Shown: positions 1 through 8,316 of the stretch, in pieces
How positions within the stretch are numbered: position 1 is the first letter of the stretch
Layout of the letters: the number at the start of each line of letters is the position of its first letter
Source: SPDF01 sp963812085
Lineage (GTDB): Bacteria > Gemmatimonadota > Gemmatimonadetes > Gemmatimonadales > GWC2-71-9
Direction: 5' to 3'
DNA length: 64,000 bases
Assembly (NCBI GenBank): GCA_963812085.1
Contig: CAWETL010000003.1
Span: 124,001-188,000, forward strand
Program-made: the position numbers and the translations under genes
Notes under the pieces: generated by a model
The model's database searches: none
Told to the model about the DNA's origin: nothing
The model's input: only the letters and a program-made list of their open reading frames with translations

Positions 1-715
1 TGGAGGCCAGCAGCCCGAAGTGATTCGCCTCGAGAATGTGCGCCTCGTCCATGCTCATTTCCAGCCCGGCGTCCACGGCCTCGATGCAGAGCCGGACGGC
101 GAGCGGGCCGTTGGCCAGAATGCCACGGAGCAGTGCCTCCGCCTCGGCCATCAGCTTGTCGGCGGGAACCACCCGGTTCGCGAGCCCCATTTGCAGCGCC
201 TCCTCGGCGCCGACCATTCGGGCGGTGAGCAGCAGGTCGAGGGCACGGCCCTTCCCGACCAGCCGCGGCAGCCGCACGGTGCCGCCGTAGCCGGGTCCGA
301 TGCCGAGCTTCACCTCCGGCTGGCCGAACTTGGCGTTCTCGCTGGCCACCCGGAGATGGCAGGCCATCGCCAGCTCGCAGCCACCGCCGAGCGCGAATCC
401 GTTGACCGCGGCGATGACCGGCTTGCCGCACCGTTCGAGCCGGCGAAAGACGGCCTGGCCGCGCATCGCGCGCGCCTTGCCGGTGATGGGGGTCTGGGTG
501 GACAGCTCGCCGATGTCGGCACCCGCCACGAACGCCTTGGGGCCGGCGCCGGTGAGGATCACGCCCCGGATCGCCTCGTCGTTCTCGATCCGGGTCACGG
601 CCCGGTCGAGATCGGCGATGACGGCATCGTTGAGGGCGTTCAGCTTGTCGGGGCGGTTGACGGTGACGACGGCGACGCCGTCGCGCACCTCGAAGAGCAG
701 CGTCTGGTAGGTCAT
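1..715 (-). CDS. Enoyl-CoA hydratase/isomerase (crotonase family), 3' end outside window
   Basis: Hydrates trans-2-enoyl-CoA in beta-oxidation or a related acyl-CoA pathway in the cytoplasm. The frame is open from the ATG at 715 to the window edge, giving 238 residues of a family that is usually about 260. The N-terminus reads MTYQTLLFEVRDGVAVV, followed by the typical NRPDKLNALN. The oxyanion-hole segment AGADIGEL and the crotonase signature NGFALGGGCELAMAC are intact. The two usual catalytic acidic positions are present, in GGGCELAMAC and in FGQPEVKLGI. Family assignment is firm. The exact substrate (short-chain enoyl-CoA, methylglutaconyl-CoA or another) cannot be read from the sequence. 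The divergent exporter gene begins about 120 bases away. Confidence 0.93.
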   Translation of the reverse strand, partial: MTYQTLLFEVRDGVAVVTVNRPDKLNALNDAVIADLDRAVTRIENDEAIRGVILTGAGPKAFVAGADIGELSTQTPITGKARAMRGQAVFRRLERCGKPVIAAVNGFALGGGCELAMACHLRVASENAKFGQPEVKLGIGPGYGGTVRLPRLVGKGRALDLLLTARMVGAEEALQMGLANRVVPADKLMAEAEALLRGILANGPLAVRLCIEAVDAGLEMSMDEAHILEANHFGLLAS

Positions 716-836
716 GAGGCGGGTGGGGTTGAGGGTCGGTGGCCATCCTCCAGGGACAATGACATCTTAATGCCATGACGCACCCGATGCCCCCTCGCAG
801 GACCTCGTCCCGGAATGCTCGCGCCGGCTGCCCGGC

Positions 837-1746
837 GTGACCGATGCGCGCCGGGTGGCACGCGCCGAAGTGGCGATGCTGGCCGTGGTGTTGATCTGGG
901 GCGCCAATTTCAGCTTCATGAAGATGGCGCTCGGCGAGATGCCGGGGCTGGCGTTCGCGGGACTCCGGTTCGCAATGGCCACCGTCATCCTGCTGGCGGT
1001 GTTGCAGTGGCGTGAGGGGTCCATCGGTGCCCCGCGCGCGGCCTGGTGGCCGCTCGTCTGGATGGGTGTACTGAGCAACACCCTGTACCAGGCGTTCTTC
1101 ATGTACGGGCTGGAGCACACCTCCGTGGCCAACGCCTCGCTCATTGTCGCGACGACACCGCTCATCGTGGCGTTCCTGGGCGCGGCGACCGGCATCGAGG
1201 CGCTCCGGCGGCCGGTGGTGACGGGGGGACTGCTGGGGTTTTCGGGCGTGACGCTGATCCTGGCGGGGAAGGGAGCCGCCCTGGGGTTCGACCGGCTCGT
1301 CGGAGACGCCGCCGTGTTCGGCGCCGTGCTCTGCTGGGCGGTCTTCACCCTGGGGGTGCGCGCGCTCAGGGTTCCGATCTCGACCCTGCGGCTGACCGCG
1401 CTCACCATGCTCACCGGGGCGCCGGGACTCCTTCTCCTCGGGGGCGGCGATCTCCGGACGCTGGACTGGGGGAGCTTGAGCGGTCGGGCGTGGACCGGCG
1501 TCGCCTACTCCACGCTGCTGGCCATCGTGGTGGCCTACGTGATGTGGAACAACGGCGTGCGCGTCGTGGGGAGCGCCCGCACGGCCATCTTCAACTCCGC
1601 GATCCCGCTGGTGGCGATGCTGGTGGCCTGGCCGCTCCTTGGCGAGCATCCCCGCCCGATCCAGGTCGGCGGCGCCGCACTCATCGTCGGCGGCGTGTTG
1701 TTGTCCCGTCGACCGGGGCCAGCCGCCCGGTCCGTGCTCGCACTGA
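837..1746 (+). CDS. EamA/DMT-family transporter, probable frameshift near 3' end
   Basis: Inner-membrane drug/metabolite transporter-superfamily exporter with about ten hydrophobic helices in two EamA repeats. The first begins AMLAVVLIWGANFSFMKMA and the second follows AAVFGAVLCWAVFTLGV. Start is the GTG at 837. The uninterrupted frame runs past the family's normal end and overlaps glycerol kinase out of frame for about 500 bases, to a stop at 2276. Removing one G from the GGGG run at 1715-1718 instead gives a stop at 1744-1746, a normal length of about 302 residues, and clears the overlap. I therefore end the gene at 1746 and treat the extension as an artefact. The substrate is unknown. Confidence 0.8.
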
Positions 1747-1774
1747 CCCGCTGCCCCGCTTCCCCGCCTCTCCC

Positions 1775-3256
1775 ATGCCTTCCATCCTCGCCATCGACCA
1801 GGGAACCACCGGCACCACGGCGCTGGTCGTTCATCAGGACGGCTCGATCCTCGGCCGCGGCTACCGGGAGGTGCCGCAGCATTTCCCCGAACCGGGGTGG
1901 GTGGAACACGACGCCGAAGACCTCTTCCGGACGGCGCTCGAAGCCGGGCGCGCCGCGATCGCGCAGGCGGGCGAGCACCCGGTGGGCCTCGGGATCACCA
2001 ATCAGCGCGAGACGATCGTGCTCTGGGACCGCCGCACCCTGGCCCCGCTTGGCCGGGCCATCGTCTGGCAGGACCGGCGCACTGCCGAGCGATGCGCGGA
2101 ATTGCGGGCGCAGGGCCTCACCGAGATGCTGCAGGAGCGTACCGGGCTGGTGCCCGACCCGTACTTCTCCGCCACCAAGCTCGAGCTGCTGCTGGCGGAC
2201 CGTGAAGTCCGCCGCCGCGCGGAACGCGGCGAACTGGCCGCCGGCACCGTGGACAGCTGGCTGGTGGCTCGGTTGACCGGCGGCTCGGCTCACGTGACCG
2301 ACCACACCAACGCCTCCCGCACCATGCTCTATGACCTGGCCGCCAGGGCGTGGGATCCGGAGCTGCTGTCGCTGTTCGGAGTGTCCCCGCTCGTCTTGCC
2401 GGGGATCGTGCCCTCGGGCGGCGTGGTGGGCACCTGCCGCATTGAACATTTCGGCCGCGAACTCCCCATCGCCGGAATCGCGGGCGACCAGCAGGCGGCG
2501 CTCTTCGGGCAGGGCTGCGTCCACGCCGGCAGCGCCAAGAACACGTACGGGACCGGCACCTTTCTCCTGATGCACACCGGCGCGCGACGCGCGCACTCGA
2601 CGCACGGCCTGCTCGCCACCGCCGCCTGCGGTCCCGCCGGCGAACCGGCGTACGCCCTCGAGGGCAGCGTGTTCATCGCCGGTGCGGCGGTGCAGTGGCT
2701 GCGCGACGGGCTCGGGCTCGTGGCTCGCGCCGACGAGACCGAGGCGCTGGCCCGGAGCGTGGCCGACACCGGCGGCGTGTACTTCGTCCCCGCCTTCGTC
2801 GGGCTGGGCTCGCCGCACTGGGAGGCGCAGGCCCGGGGCACGATCACCGGGCTCACCCGCGGCACCACCCGTGCCCAGCTGGTGCGGGCCGCGCTCGAGG
2901 CGATGGCCTTCAGCAGCGCCGAACTGGTGGAACTCATGACGGAGGACGCCGGCCTCGACGCCGAGGCCCTGCGCGTGGACGGGGGGGCCAGCGCCAACGG
3001 CTGGCTGATGCAGTTCCTGGCCGACGTCCTGGGGCGGCCCGTCGAGCGGCCCGACATGATCGAGACGACCGCGCTCGGCGCGGCGGGGCTCGCCGGGATT
3101 ACCCTCGGGGTCTGGAGCGGACCGGAGGCCTTCCTGGAGGGACGCCGCTTCGACCGGTTCGAGCCGCTCTCGACCATTCCTGATCGCGCCGCGCGCCGCG
3201 CCGGATGGCAGCGGGCGGTGCATGCCGCCCTCGCCTGGGCGCGCTACGAGGGATAG
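1775..3256 (+). CDS. glpK: Glycerol kinase
   Basis: Phosphorylates glycerol to sn-glycerol-3-phosphate with ATP in the cytoplasm. The 493-residue product has the usual length. It starts MPSILAIDQGTTGTTALVV, the FGGY-family phosphate-1 motif, with the family-typical EPGWVEHD soon after. AGIAGDQQAALFGQGC and the adjacent KNTYGTGTFLL are diagnostic of GlpK within the FGGY kinases. VDGGASANGWLMQFLADVLG is the C-terminal FGGY signature. There is no clear ribosome-binding site, and the ATG sits 28 bases after the likely stop of the exporter gene. No glpF or glpD lies beside it. Confidence 0.95.
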   Translation: MPSILAIDQGTTGTTALVVHQDGSILGRGYREVPQHFPEPGWVEHDAEDLFRTALEAGRAAIAQAGEHPVGLGITNQRETIVLWDRRTLAPLGRAIVWQDRRTAERCAELRAQGLTEMLQERTGLVPDPYFSATKLELLLADREVRRRAERGELAAGTVDSWLVARLTGGSAHVTDHTNASRTMLYDLAARAWDPELLSLFGVSPLVLPGIVPSGGVVGTCRIEHFGRELPIAGIAGDQQAALFGQGCVHAGSAKNTYGTGTFLLMHTGARRAHSTHGLLATAACGPAGEPAYALEGSVFIAGAAVQWLRDGLGLVARADETEALARSVADTGGVYFVPAFVGLGSPHWEAQARGTITGLTRGTTRAQLVRAALEAMAFSSAELVELMTEDAGLDAEALRVDGGASANGWLMQFLADVLGRPVERPDMIETTALGAAGLAGITLGVWSGPEAFLEGRRFDRFEPLSTIPDRAARRAGWQRAVHAALAWARYEG

Positions 3257-3269
3257 ACAGAACGGCGCA

Positions 3270-3302
3270 GAACGGCCCCGGGCGTGCTGCCCGGGGCCGT
3301 TC
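3270..3302. terminator. Bidirectional GC hairpin between glpK and hsp20
   Basis: Perfect 13-base arms (gaacggccccggg and its complement) enclose a 7-base loop. It lies between convergent genes, 13 bases after the glpK stop and 22 bases from the hsp20 stop. There is no U-tract, so it may work as a shared bidirectional stop or as mRNA 3' protection. The same arms recur at 5319-5352 after the second hsp20. Confidence 0.75.
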
Positions 3303-3324
3303 GTCCATCGAGGCGCGAATCACG

Positions 3325-3765
3325 CTACTTGATCGTGATCTTGCTCCGCACCTGCGGTGCGGCCTTCGGCAGCGTCACCTTGAGCACGCCGTCGGCGTAG
3401 TGCGCCTCGATCTTCCCCTCCACCACGGGCGCCGGCAGCCGGAGTGTGCGGACGAACTTGCCCGCTTCCCGCTCCCGATAGAGGAAGTTCTCGCCGGGAA
3501 CTTCCTTGGCATACTCGCGATGGCCGGAGATCGTCAGAATTTCTCCGGTGAGTTTCACGTCCAAGTTCTCCTTCGGCATCCCGGGCACCTCGAGCTGGAC
3601 CGTGAAGGCCGCGTCGTTCTCGGCCAGGTCGAGCGTCGGCACCCAGTTGCCCTCGAAGCCCTTGACCATGAGCTCGGGGAAGAGCGGCCCCGTGAGGAAA
3701 GGATCGAACAGACGGTCGATCTTCTCCACGTTGCCGAGGATCGGGTTCATCTTGGTGAGTTTCAT
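3325..3765 (-). CDS. hsp20: Small heat-shock protein, Hsp20/alpha-crystallin family
   Basis: ATP-independent holdase chaperone that keeps unfolding cytoplasmic proteins soluble. It has 146 residues. The alpha-crystallin domain covers roughly residues 42-135. It begins near WVPTLDLAENDAAFTVQLEV and contains PGMPKENLDVKLTGEILTI and the A-x-x-x-n-G-V-L motif as YADGVLKVTLPK. The tail ends in a short I-x-I-like KITIK. Start is the ATG at 3765. Three 11-bp YTTCA-type repeats lie 47-73 bases upstream (3812-3838), followed at a 17-base offset by a TATTCT -10 candidate at 3794-3799. The same arrangement precedes the second hsp20 at 4843, so the two are probably co-regulated. Confidence 0.95.
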   Translation of the reverse strand: MKLTKMNPILGNVEKIDRLFDPFLTGPLFPELMVKGFEGNWVPTLDLAENDAAFTVQLEVPGMPKENLDVKLTGEILTISGHREYAKEVPGENFLYREREAGKFVRTLRLPAPVVEGKIEAHYADGVLKVTLPKAAPQVRSKITIK

Positions 3766-3811
3766 ATGGCCCCCTGGTGGATGGTGCGAGACAAGAATAG
3801 CGCGGAGGGGG

Positions 3812-3838
3812 TGAAACGACCGTGAATGCGCCGCGAAA
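3812..3838 (-). promoter_or_regulatory. Three 11-bp direct repeats upstream of hsp20 (putative response-regulator operator)
   Basis: On the minus strand TTTCG, ATTCA and TTTCA start exactly 11 bases apart (3838, 3827, 3816). A TATTCT -10 candidate lies at 3799-3794, 17 bases after the start of the last repeat, and the ATG is at 3765. This is the geometry of PhoB/OmpR-family activator boxes overlapping a -35 region. The same pattern occurs at 4771, 57823 and 59148. Confidence 0.6.
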
Positions 3839-3856
3839 CCTTCTTGCCTCCGCCGC

Positions 3857-4768
3857 TCAGCGGCCGAGCAGGAGGCCGGCGCTCGCGCCGACGGCGTACA
3901 GCAGGAAGGCCTGCAGGGTCAACGCCTGGGCGGGGACGATGGCGGCCGTGTCTTCCGGCGTGGCGAGAAGGGCCCGTGCGGCGGGGAAGTACCGGAGCGC
4001 CGCGATGCCGCCCAGCCAGACGGTCCGTGGAAGCCCTGCGGCGGGCAGGAGCGCAAGAATCACCCCCGTGGCTACTCCCAGTGCCGCAAATCCGTTCGCG
4101 GCTCTCCGGCGCCCCAGGCGCACGACAAGCGTGCGCTTGCCTGACTGTGCATCGGCGGCATAGTCGGGGAATTCGTTGATCCAGAGGAACCCCGCGACCA
4201 GGAGGCCGAGGGGCACGGCAAGCAGGACGACTTCGATCGGTATTGATCCGCGCTGCACCAGGTAGGTACCGGCGCAGACCAACGGGCCGTAGGAGGCGGC
4301 CACGGCCAGCTCGCCGAGGCCGCGGTAACTGAGGCGAAGCGGCGGCGCGTGATAGAAGAACGCGAGGGCGATGCCCGCCACGCCGAGCCAGAGGACGCCG
4401 CCCTCCCGCCAGCGCACGATGGCGAGTCCGGCCGCGATGGCCAGCAGGTACCCGCCGATCGCGATCGCCCAGGTTTGTCCCCGGGTGAGGAGGCCGTCCA
4501 CCAGCACCCGCTTGCCGCCGGAGAACGGGCTCCGGTCCTCGGGACGAACACGGAGGTCCGTGCCGGAGTCCCAGTCGAACACCTCCCCGGAGGCGTTCTT
4601 GGCCACCTCCACCGCGAAGATCCCGAGCGCCGTCACCGCCAGCCAGGCAGCCGAGAGCGGCCCCGCGACGGCGGCGGCCGACGCCCCGAGCAGTATCGAG
4701 GCGGCGGAGGCGAGGGAGATCTTGGGGTCGGCGAGCCGCCAGAACCCCCGCGCGAGCTTCGTGGCCAT
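3857..4768 (-). CDS. UbiA-family prenyltransferase (MenA-like)
   Basis: Integral-membrane aromatic prenyltransferase of 303 residues with about eight or nine hydrophobic helices. The first Asp-rich Mg-prenyl-diphosphate site is NASGEVFDWDSGTD (about residues 59-72). The second is NEFPDYAAD, followed by SGKRTLVVRLG, a pattern typical of MenA-like and related UbiA proteins. It may prenylate a quinone precursor such as dihydroxynaphthoate, or another aromatic acceptor. No menaquinone or ubiquinone genes lie nearby to settle this. Start is the ATG at 4768, divergent from the second hsp20 with only 74 bases between them. Confidence 0.85.
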   Translation of the reverse strand: MATKLARGFWRLADPKISLASAASILLGASAAAVAGPLSAAWLAVTALGIFAVEVAKNASGEVFDWDSGTDLRVRPEDRSPFSGGKRVLVDGLLTRGQTWAIAIGGYLLAIAAGLAIVRWREGGVLWLGVAGIALAFFYHAPPLRLSYRGLGELAVAASYGPLVCAGTYLVQRGSIPIEVVLLAVPLGLLVAGFLWINEFPDYAADAQSGKRTLVVRLGRRRAANGFAALGVATGVILALLPAAGLPRTVWLGGIAALRYFPAARALLATPEDTAAIVPAQALTLQAFLLYAVGASAGLLLGR

Positions 4769-4770
4769 GA

Positions 4771-4815
4771 TTTCAACCCTCCTTCACGGGCGCTTCAGCG
4801 CCCCGGTGTTAGTGT
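4771..4815 (+). promoter_or_regulatory. Three 11-bp repeats plus -10 element upstream of second hsp20
   Basis: TTTCA (4771), CTTCA (4782) and CTTCA (4793) start exactly 11 bases apart. TAGTGT at 4810-4815 is the -10 candidate, again 17 bases after the start of the last repeat. The ATG is at 4843. The spacing matches the first hsp20 promoter base for base. Confidence 0.65.
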
Positions 4816-4842
4816 GGGGGACGGTCCCACCAAGGAGGAAAT

Positions 4843-5295
4843 ATGAGAGTCATCAAGGCCGCACCTGTCATGGCCAGGGTCCGAGACGACATCGACCAGG
4901 TGTTCGATCGGTTCTTTGGCAGCGCGTATGCCCCGGAGGCCCTGTTCCGGGCGCCGGAGGCGGCGCCCACCGCGTGGATGCCGTCCTTCGACGTGGTCGA
5001 GACGGAAGCGGAGTATGTCGTCCGTCTCGACGTGCCCGGCGCGCACCGGGAGAATCTCGACATCACGCTCGCCGGCACGCTCCTTACCCTGAGCGGCCGC
5101 CGCGAGTTCCCCACGGCGGACAAGGGAGAGCACTATCTCCTCGCCGAGCGGGAGTGGGGCGAGTTCCGCCGGATGATCCGCCTCCCGGCGAACGTGGTGC
5201 AGGAGAAGATCACCGGCACCTACGAGGACGGCGTGCTGGTCGTCCACCTTCCGAAGGTTCCGGCGGCGATCGCGAACAAGATCCTGATCAAGTAG
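4843..5295 (+). CDS. hsp20: Small heat-shock protein, Hsp20/alpha-crystallin family
   Basis: Second holdase chaperone, 150 residues, clearly homologous to but diverged from the one at 3325-3765. The alpha-crystallin domain starts near WMPSFDVVETEAEYVVRLDV, includes PGAHRENLDITLAGTLLTLS, and ends with YEDGVLVVHLPK and the tail KILIK. A strong ribosome-binding site, aaggagga, lies a few bases before the ATG. The upstream 11-bp repeats tie its expression to the other hsp20, the response regulator and a universal stress gene. A hairpin at 5319-5352 separates it from the convergent cytochrome operon. Confidence 0.95.
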   Translation: MRVIKAAPVMARVRDDIDQVFDRFFGSAYAPEALFRAPEAAPTAWMPSFDVVETEAEYVVRLDVPGAHRENLDITLAGTLLTLSGRREFPTADKGEHYLLAEREWGEFRRMIRLPANVVQEKITGTYEDGVLVVHLPKVPAAIANKILIK

Positions 5296-5318
5296 TTCCC
5301 GCCGATCGCCGCACGGAC

Positions 5319-5352
5319 GAACGGCCCCGGGCATCCTCGCCCGGGGCCGTTC
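5319..5352. terminator. GC hairpin after second hsp20, same arms as 3270-3302
   Basis: The 13-base arms are identical to the hairpin after glpK, around an 8-base loop. Outer cggac/gtccg arms (5314-5318, 5356-5360) extend the stem past a 3-base bulge. It lies between convergent genes and has no U-tract. Confidence 0.75.
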
Positions 5353-5387
5353 TGCGTCCGTCGGCCGGCCCTCCGCTGGTCAGCCGG

Positions 5388-6827
5388 TCACTTCGCTCCC
5401 GGAATCAGGAGGCCGTGGCAGGCGGTGCACATCTGCGGGTTCTTCTGGCGGAGCTTGTCCGCGTCGAAGCCCGGGCCGTGCGGATTGAAGCCGCGGCCGT
5501 ACAGCGCCGAGTGGCAGGTCATGCAGTCCTTCTCGGTGTGACAGGAGGTGCAACTCTCGAGGTTCTGCCGGGCCGCCTGGCCGTGGTTGAGCAGGAAGCC
5601 GGGCCAGACGTCGTGATAGCCGGACACCAGCGGTCCCCTGGGGCTCCCGAGTCCGGCCTGCACGTGGCAGTTCTGGCAGAAGGCCGCCGAGTTGTGGCAG
5701 TCGGCGCAGTTGGTCTCCCGTGCGTAGGCGGCCGCCGGGTGCCGCGCCAGGAAGGTCTGCGGGTGGTACTGGGGCGTGCGCTCCGGCGTGCCGCGGTGGC
5801 AATCGAGGCACTGGGCCCGGACGTGGCACCCCTGGCAGCTCTGCTGGTTGCTGTTCGCCACCTGGGAGTGGATGGCGCTGAAGTCCGCCATGTGCGTCGC
5901 CGGACGGTTCCGCACCACCTGCGCGCCCGCGCCGCGGCCGGGGCCCGCGGCGTAGAGCGCGGTCACGGGCTTGGGCGGGCTCACGTGGCACGCCATGCAG
6001 CTCTGCTGTGTGTGGCAGGTCTGGCAGGAGGCGGTGCTCTTCTTGGCGTCCTTGCCGTGCGTCGCGAGGAACCCGCCCTGCGCGTGGCTCGCTGGGGCCT
6101 CGAGCGCCGCCGGAATGGCCAGTGACCGGGGATCGGCGGCCAGCGCCTGGATCGTCGCCGTCTCCGGGGCGTTCACGTGACAGGTGATGCAGAAGTCCCG
6201 GGCATGGCAGGTGGCGCAGCTCGGCGACACCCCGTACTTGGTGCTGCCGGCCGGCGGCTTGGCCAGGACGCCGTGGCCGCTCGCCCCCATGAATCCGGGC
6301 GCGTCGTGCGACGGCGGCTTCGGGAAGCCCTTCACGTCGGCCGTGGTGAGCCCGGTGGCCTGGGCCAGCGTCAGGTGGCAGGTGGCGCAGGCGGTATCGG
6401 CGACGGCCAGGTGCGGACCCTGAACGCCGTGACAGCTCAGGCACTGCGGCAGCACCGCCGGCTCCACCGTCATCCATCCGCTGCCGGTGGGCGCGTGACA
6501 GGCCTGGCAGGCCAGGGTGGAGTCGCGACCGGCCTTCGACTTCACCTCGCGGGCGTGATGAGAGTGGGTGAACCGCAGGTTGTTCGGCTCGGGTGCCGGC
6601 GGCTTCCAGTTGACGCGCTGCTGGACGGTCCCGTCGTGGCAGGCCGCGCACGCCTGGGCACTCGGCATCGATGGCGCGCCGGTGCCCGGCGTGCTCGCGT
6701 GACACGCCGTGCAGGTCGGGAAGACCTTGGCGTGCTTGGCGTGGTTGAAGGTGTCCGTCTGCTGCGCCCAAGCCGGGACGGCGGACAACACCAGGGCCAG
6801 GAGGACTGAGGTGAGGATGTTTCGCAT
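5388..6827 (-). CDS. Periplasmic/extracellular multihaem c-type cytochrome (16 CxxCH)
   Basis: Electron-transfer protein of 479 residues with a cleavable signal peptide (MRNILTSVLLALVLSAVPAWA). I count 16 CxxCH haem sites spread over the whole chain, from CTACH near residue 39 to CTACH about ten residues from the end. Many further His residues (THSHH, HGKD, HPAA) could be distal ligands. There is no transmembrane anchor, so it should be soluble in the periplasm or carried across the outer membrane. It is the last gene of a four-gene operon, one base after the barrel gene, so an association with that barrel is likely but inferred. I cannot assign it to a named decahaem or octahaem family. Confidence 0.9.
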   Translation of the reverse strand: MRNILTSVLLALVLSAVPAWAQQTDTFNHAKHAKVFPTCTACHASTPGTGAPSMPSAQACAACHDGTVQQRVNWKPPAPEPNNLRFTHSHHAREVKSKAGRDSTLACQACHAPTGSGWMTVEPAVLPQCLSCHGVQGPHLAVADTACATCHLTLAQATGLTTADVKGFPKPPSHDAPGFMGASGHGVLAKPPAGSTKYGVSPSCATCHARDFCITCHVNAPETATIQALAADPRSLAIPAALEAPASHAQGGFLATHGKDAKKSTASCQTCHTQQSCMACHVSPPKPVTALYAAGPGRGAGAQVVRNRPATHMADFSAIHSQVANSNQQSCQGCHVRAQCLDCHRGTPERTPQYHPQTFLARHPAAAYARETNCADCHNSAAFCQNCHVQAGLGSPRGPLVSGYHDVWPGFLLNHGQAARQNLESCTSCHTEKDCMTCHSALYGRGFNPHGPGFDADKLRQKNPQMCTACHGLLIPGAK

Positions 6828-6828
6828 C

Positions 6829-8316
6829 TCAGTACCCCGCCGGCCGGGTGGTGATCGCCTTGGGAAGCGGCATGCGGTCCGCGGAGCTGAAGGTGACGAT
6901 CACCCTGGCGCCGAACCGGAGCTGGTCCCACTCGAAGGATGCCGCATCCGGCCGCTGCCGGTCCTCGTTGTACCGGGCCGCGGTGAAGGCCACGCTCACG
7001 TTGTCCCGCGCCACGACGCTGGCCTGCATGCCGTAGATGTGGACCACCGAGTAATCCCAGCGGTACTCGAGCGGCCGCGCCAGCGAACTGCCATAGCCCA
7101 TGATGTTGAATCGGGAGGTCGGGGAGAACGTCACGCTGCCGTCCCAGCCGCTCGAGGCCGCGCCCGGGCCGAATTCGTTGTGGTAGCCGGCCTGGGCCGA
7201 CCAGGCGTTGGTGAACTGGTAGGTCCCGCCGCCCGAGACCCGCCAGCCATTGTCCAGCGTGCCGACGAGCGGGGTGTAGACGCCGCTGCTCTCGTACTTG
7301 TAGCTCTCGCCCCGCACCCGGAGCTGCAGCCGCCTGGTGGCCTGCACGGAGGCCGACCCGTAGACCGCATTGTACGGCACCGGGGCGAAGGCGCCCCAGA
7401 TGGTCCAGAGCTCGAAGAAGGGCGCGTAACGTGTGTAGCCCGCGACCACCCCGACCTTGGGCACCGTGAAGCGGATCGAGGCGTCGGCGCTGCCCCAGAG
7501 TCCGCTGGCCATGTCGTAGATGGCTCCACCCACCAGGCTCCAGGGTCCGTAGGGTCGGATCGTGGCGGAGGCGGCGACACGCTCGGAAGCGAAGTACTTG
7601 GTCGTCTGGTCGACTTCCCGGCGATACTCGGCCGTGACCTCGGCGTGCCGCGACACCCAGGAACCGGTGAGGCCGGCCACCACGGGGCTCTTGTCGGGGT
7701 GGTAGTCCTCCTGCGGGTAGACCTGGTCGGCGGTGATCGGCAGGTTCGTCCCCTGCGCCAGGCCCCAACCGAGGTATCCGGAGAGGGCGAGTCCCGCGCT
7801 CGGCAGCCGACCGGTGACCTGGCCTCCGTCGAAGCCATAGGTCCCGAGCCGGCCGCTGATCAGCTTCCGGCCGGCCAGCAGGGTAAAGGCCGGCGCGGCG
7901 TATTCGGCGTAGCCTTCGATGAGCTGCAAGTTGGGGGAGGTGCCCGGCCACGCCCCGGCCTTGCTGAGGTCGGTCGTGGCGAAGGCGTTCACCTGCACCC
8001 GGAGGCCGGGGAGGCCCAGCCCCCACATGGTGAGCGCGGCCTGGGACACGACGGGATTGGCCACCTTGGTCGGGCCGGGAATCCAGTAGTTGCACATCGG
8101 CAGGCCCGACATGCAGCTGACCGCGTACCCGTTCGGAGTCTCGAGGCCTCCGTTCGCGCCGCGGACCACGCTGTCCACCGGGATGCTGTCCGCCGAATAC
8201 CCGCGGAAGTTCACCGCCTGAATGCCGCCGTCGAGGCGGAGCTGGTAGCCCTGGGCGGCGGCCGTCGCGGGCAGGAGCGTCAGGGCGAGGATCGCGACGG
8301 CGCGTCGGGCGCTCAC
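6829..8316 (-). CDS. Outer-membrane beta-barrel protein of the cytochrome operon
   Basis: The 495-residue exported protein has signal peptide MSARRAVAILALTLLPATAAAQ. I choose the GTG start at 8316 because it gives this signal and overlaps the preceding TGA by four bases (GTGA). The mature chain is rich in alternating aromatic/hydrophobic strands with Gly/Asn/Asp turns and ends in an amphipathic strand, as in porins. It has no CxxCH. Sitting between two multihaem cytochromes, it could be the sheath of a porin-cytochrome conduit like MtrB/PioB, although I see no CxxC or other MtrB hallmark. Function is inferred from fold and context. Confidence 0.75.
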   Translation of the reverse strand: MSARRAVAILALTLLPATAAAQGYQLRLDGGIQAVNFRGYSADSIPVDSVVRGANGGLETPNGYAVSCMSGLPMCNYWIPGPTKVANPVVSQAALTMWGLGLPGLRVQVNAFATTDLSKAGAWPGTSPNLQLIEGYAEYAAPAFTLLAGRKLISGRLGTYGFDGGQVTGRLPSAGLALSGYLGWGLAQGTNLPITADQVYPQEDYHPDKSPVVAGLTGSWVSRHAEVTAEYRREVDQTTKYFASERVAASATIRPYGPWSLVGGAIYDMASGLWGSADASIRFTVPKVGVVAGYTRYAPFFELWTIWGAFAPVPYNAVYGSASVQATRRLQLRVRGESYKYESSGVYTPLVGTLDNGWRVSGGGTYQFTNAWSAQAGYHNEFGPGAASSGWDGSVTFSPTSRFNIMGYGSSLARPLEYRWDYSVVHIYGMQASVVARDNVSVAFTAARYNEDRQRPDAASFEWDQLRFGARVIVTFSSADRMPLPKAITTRPAGY

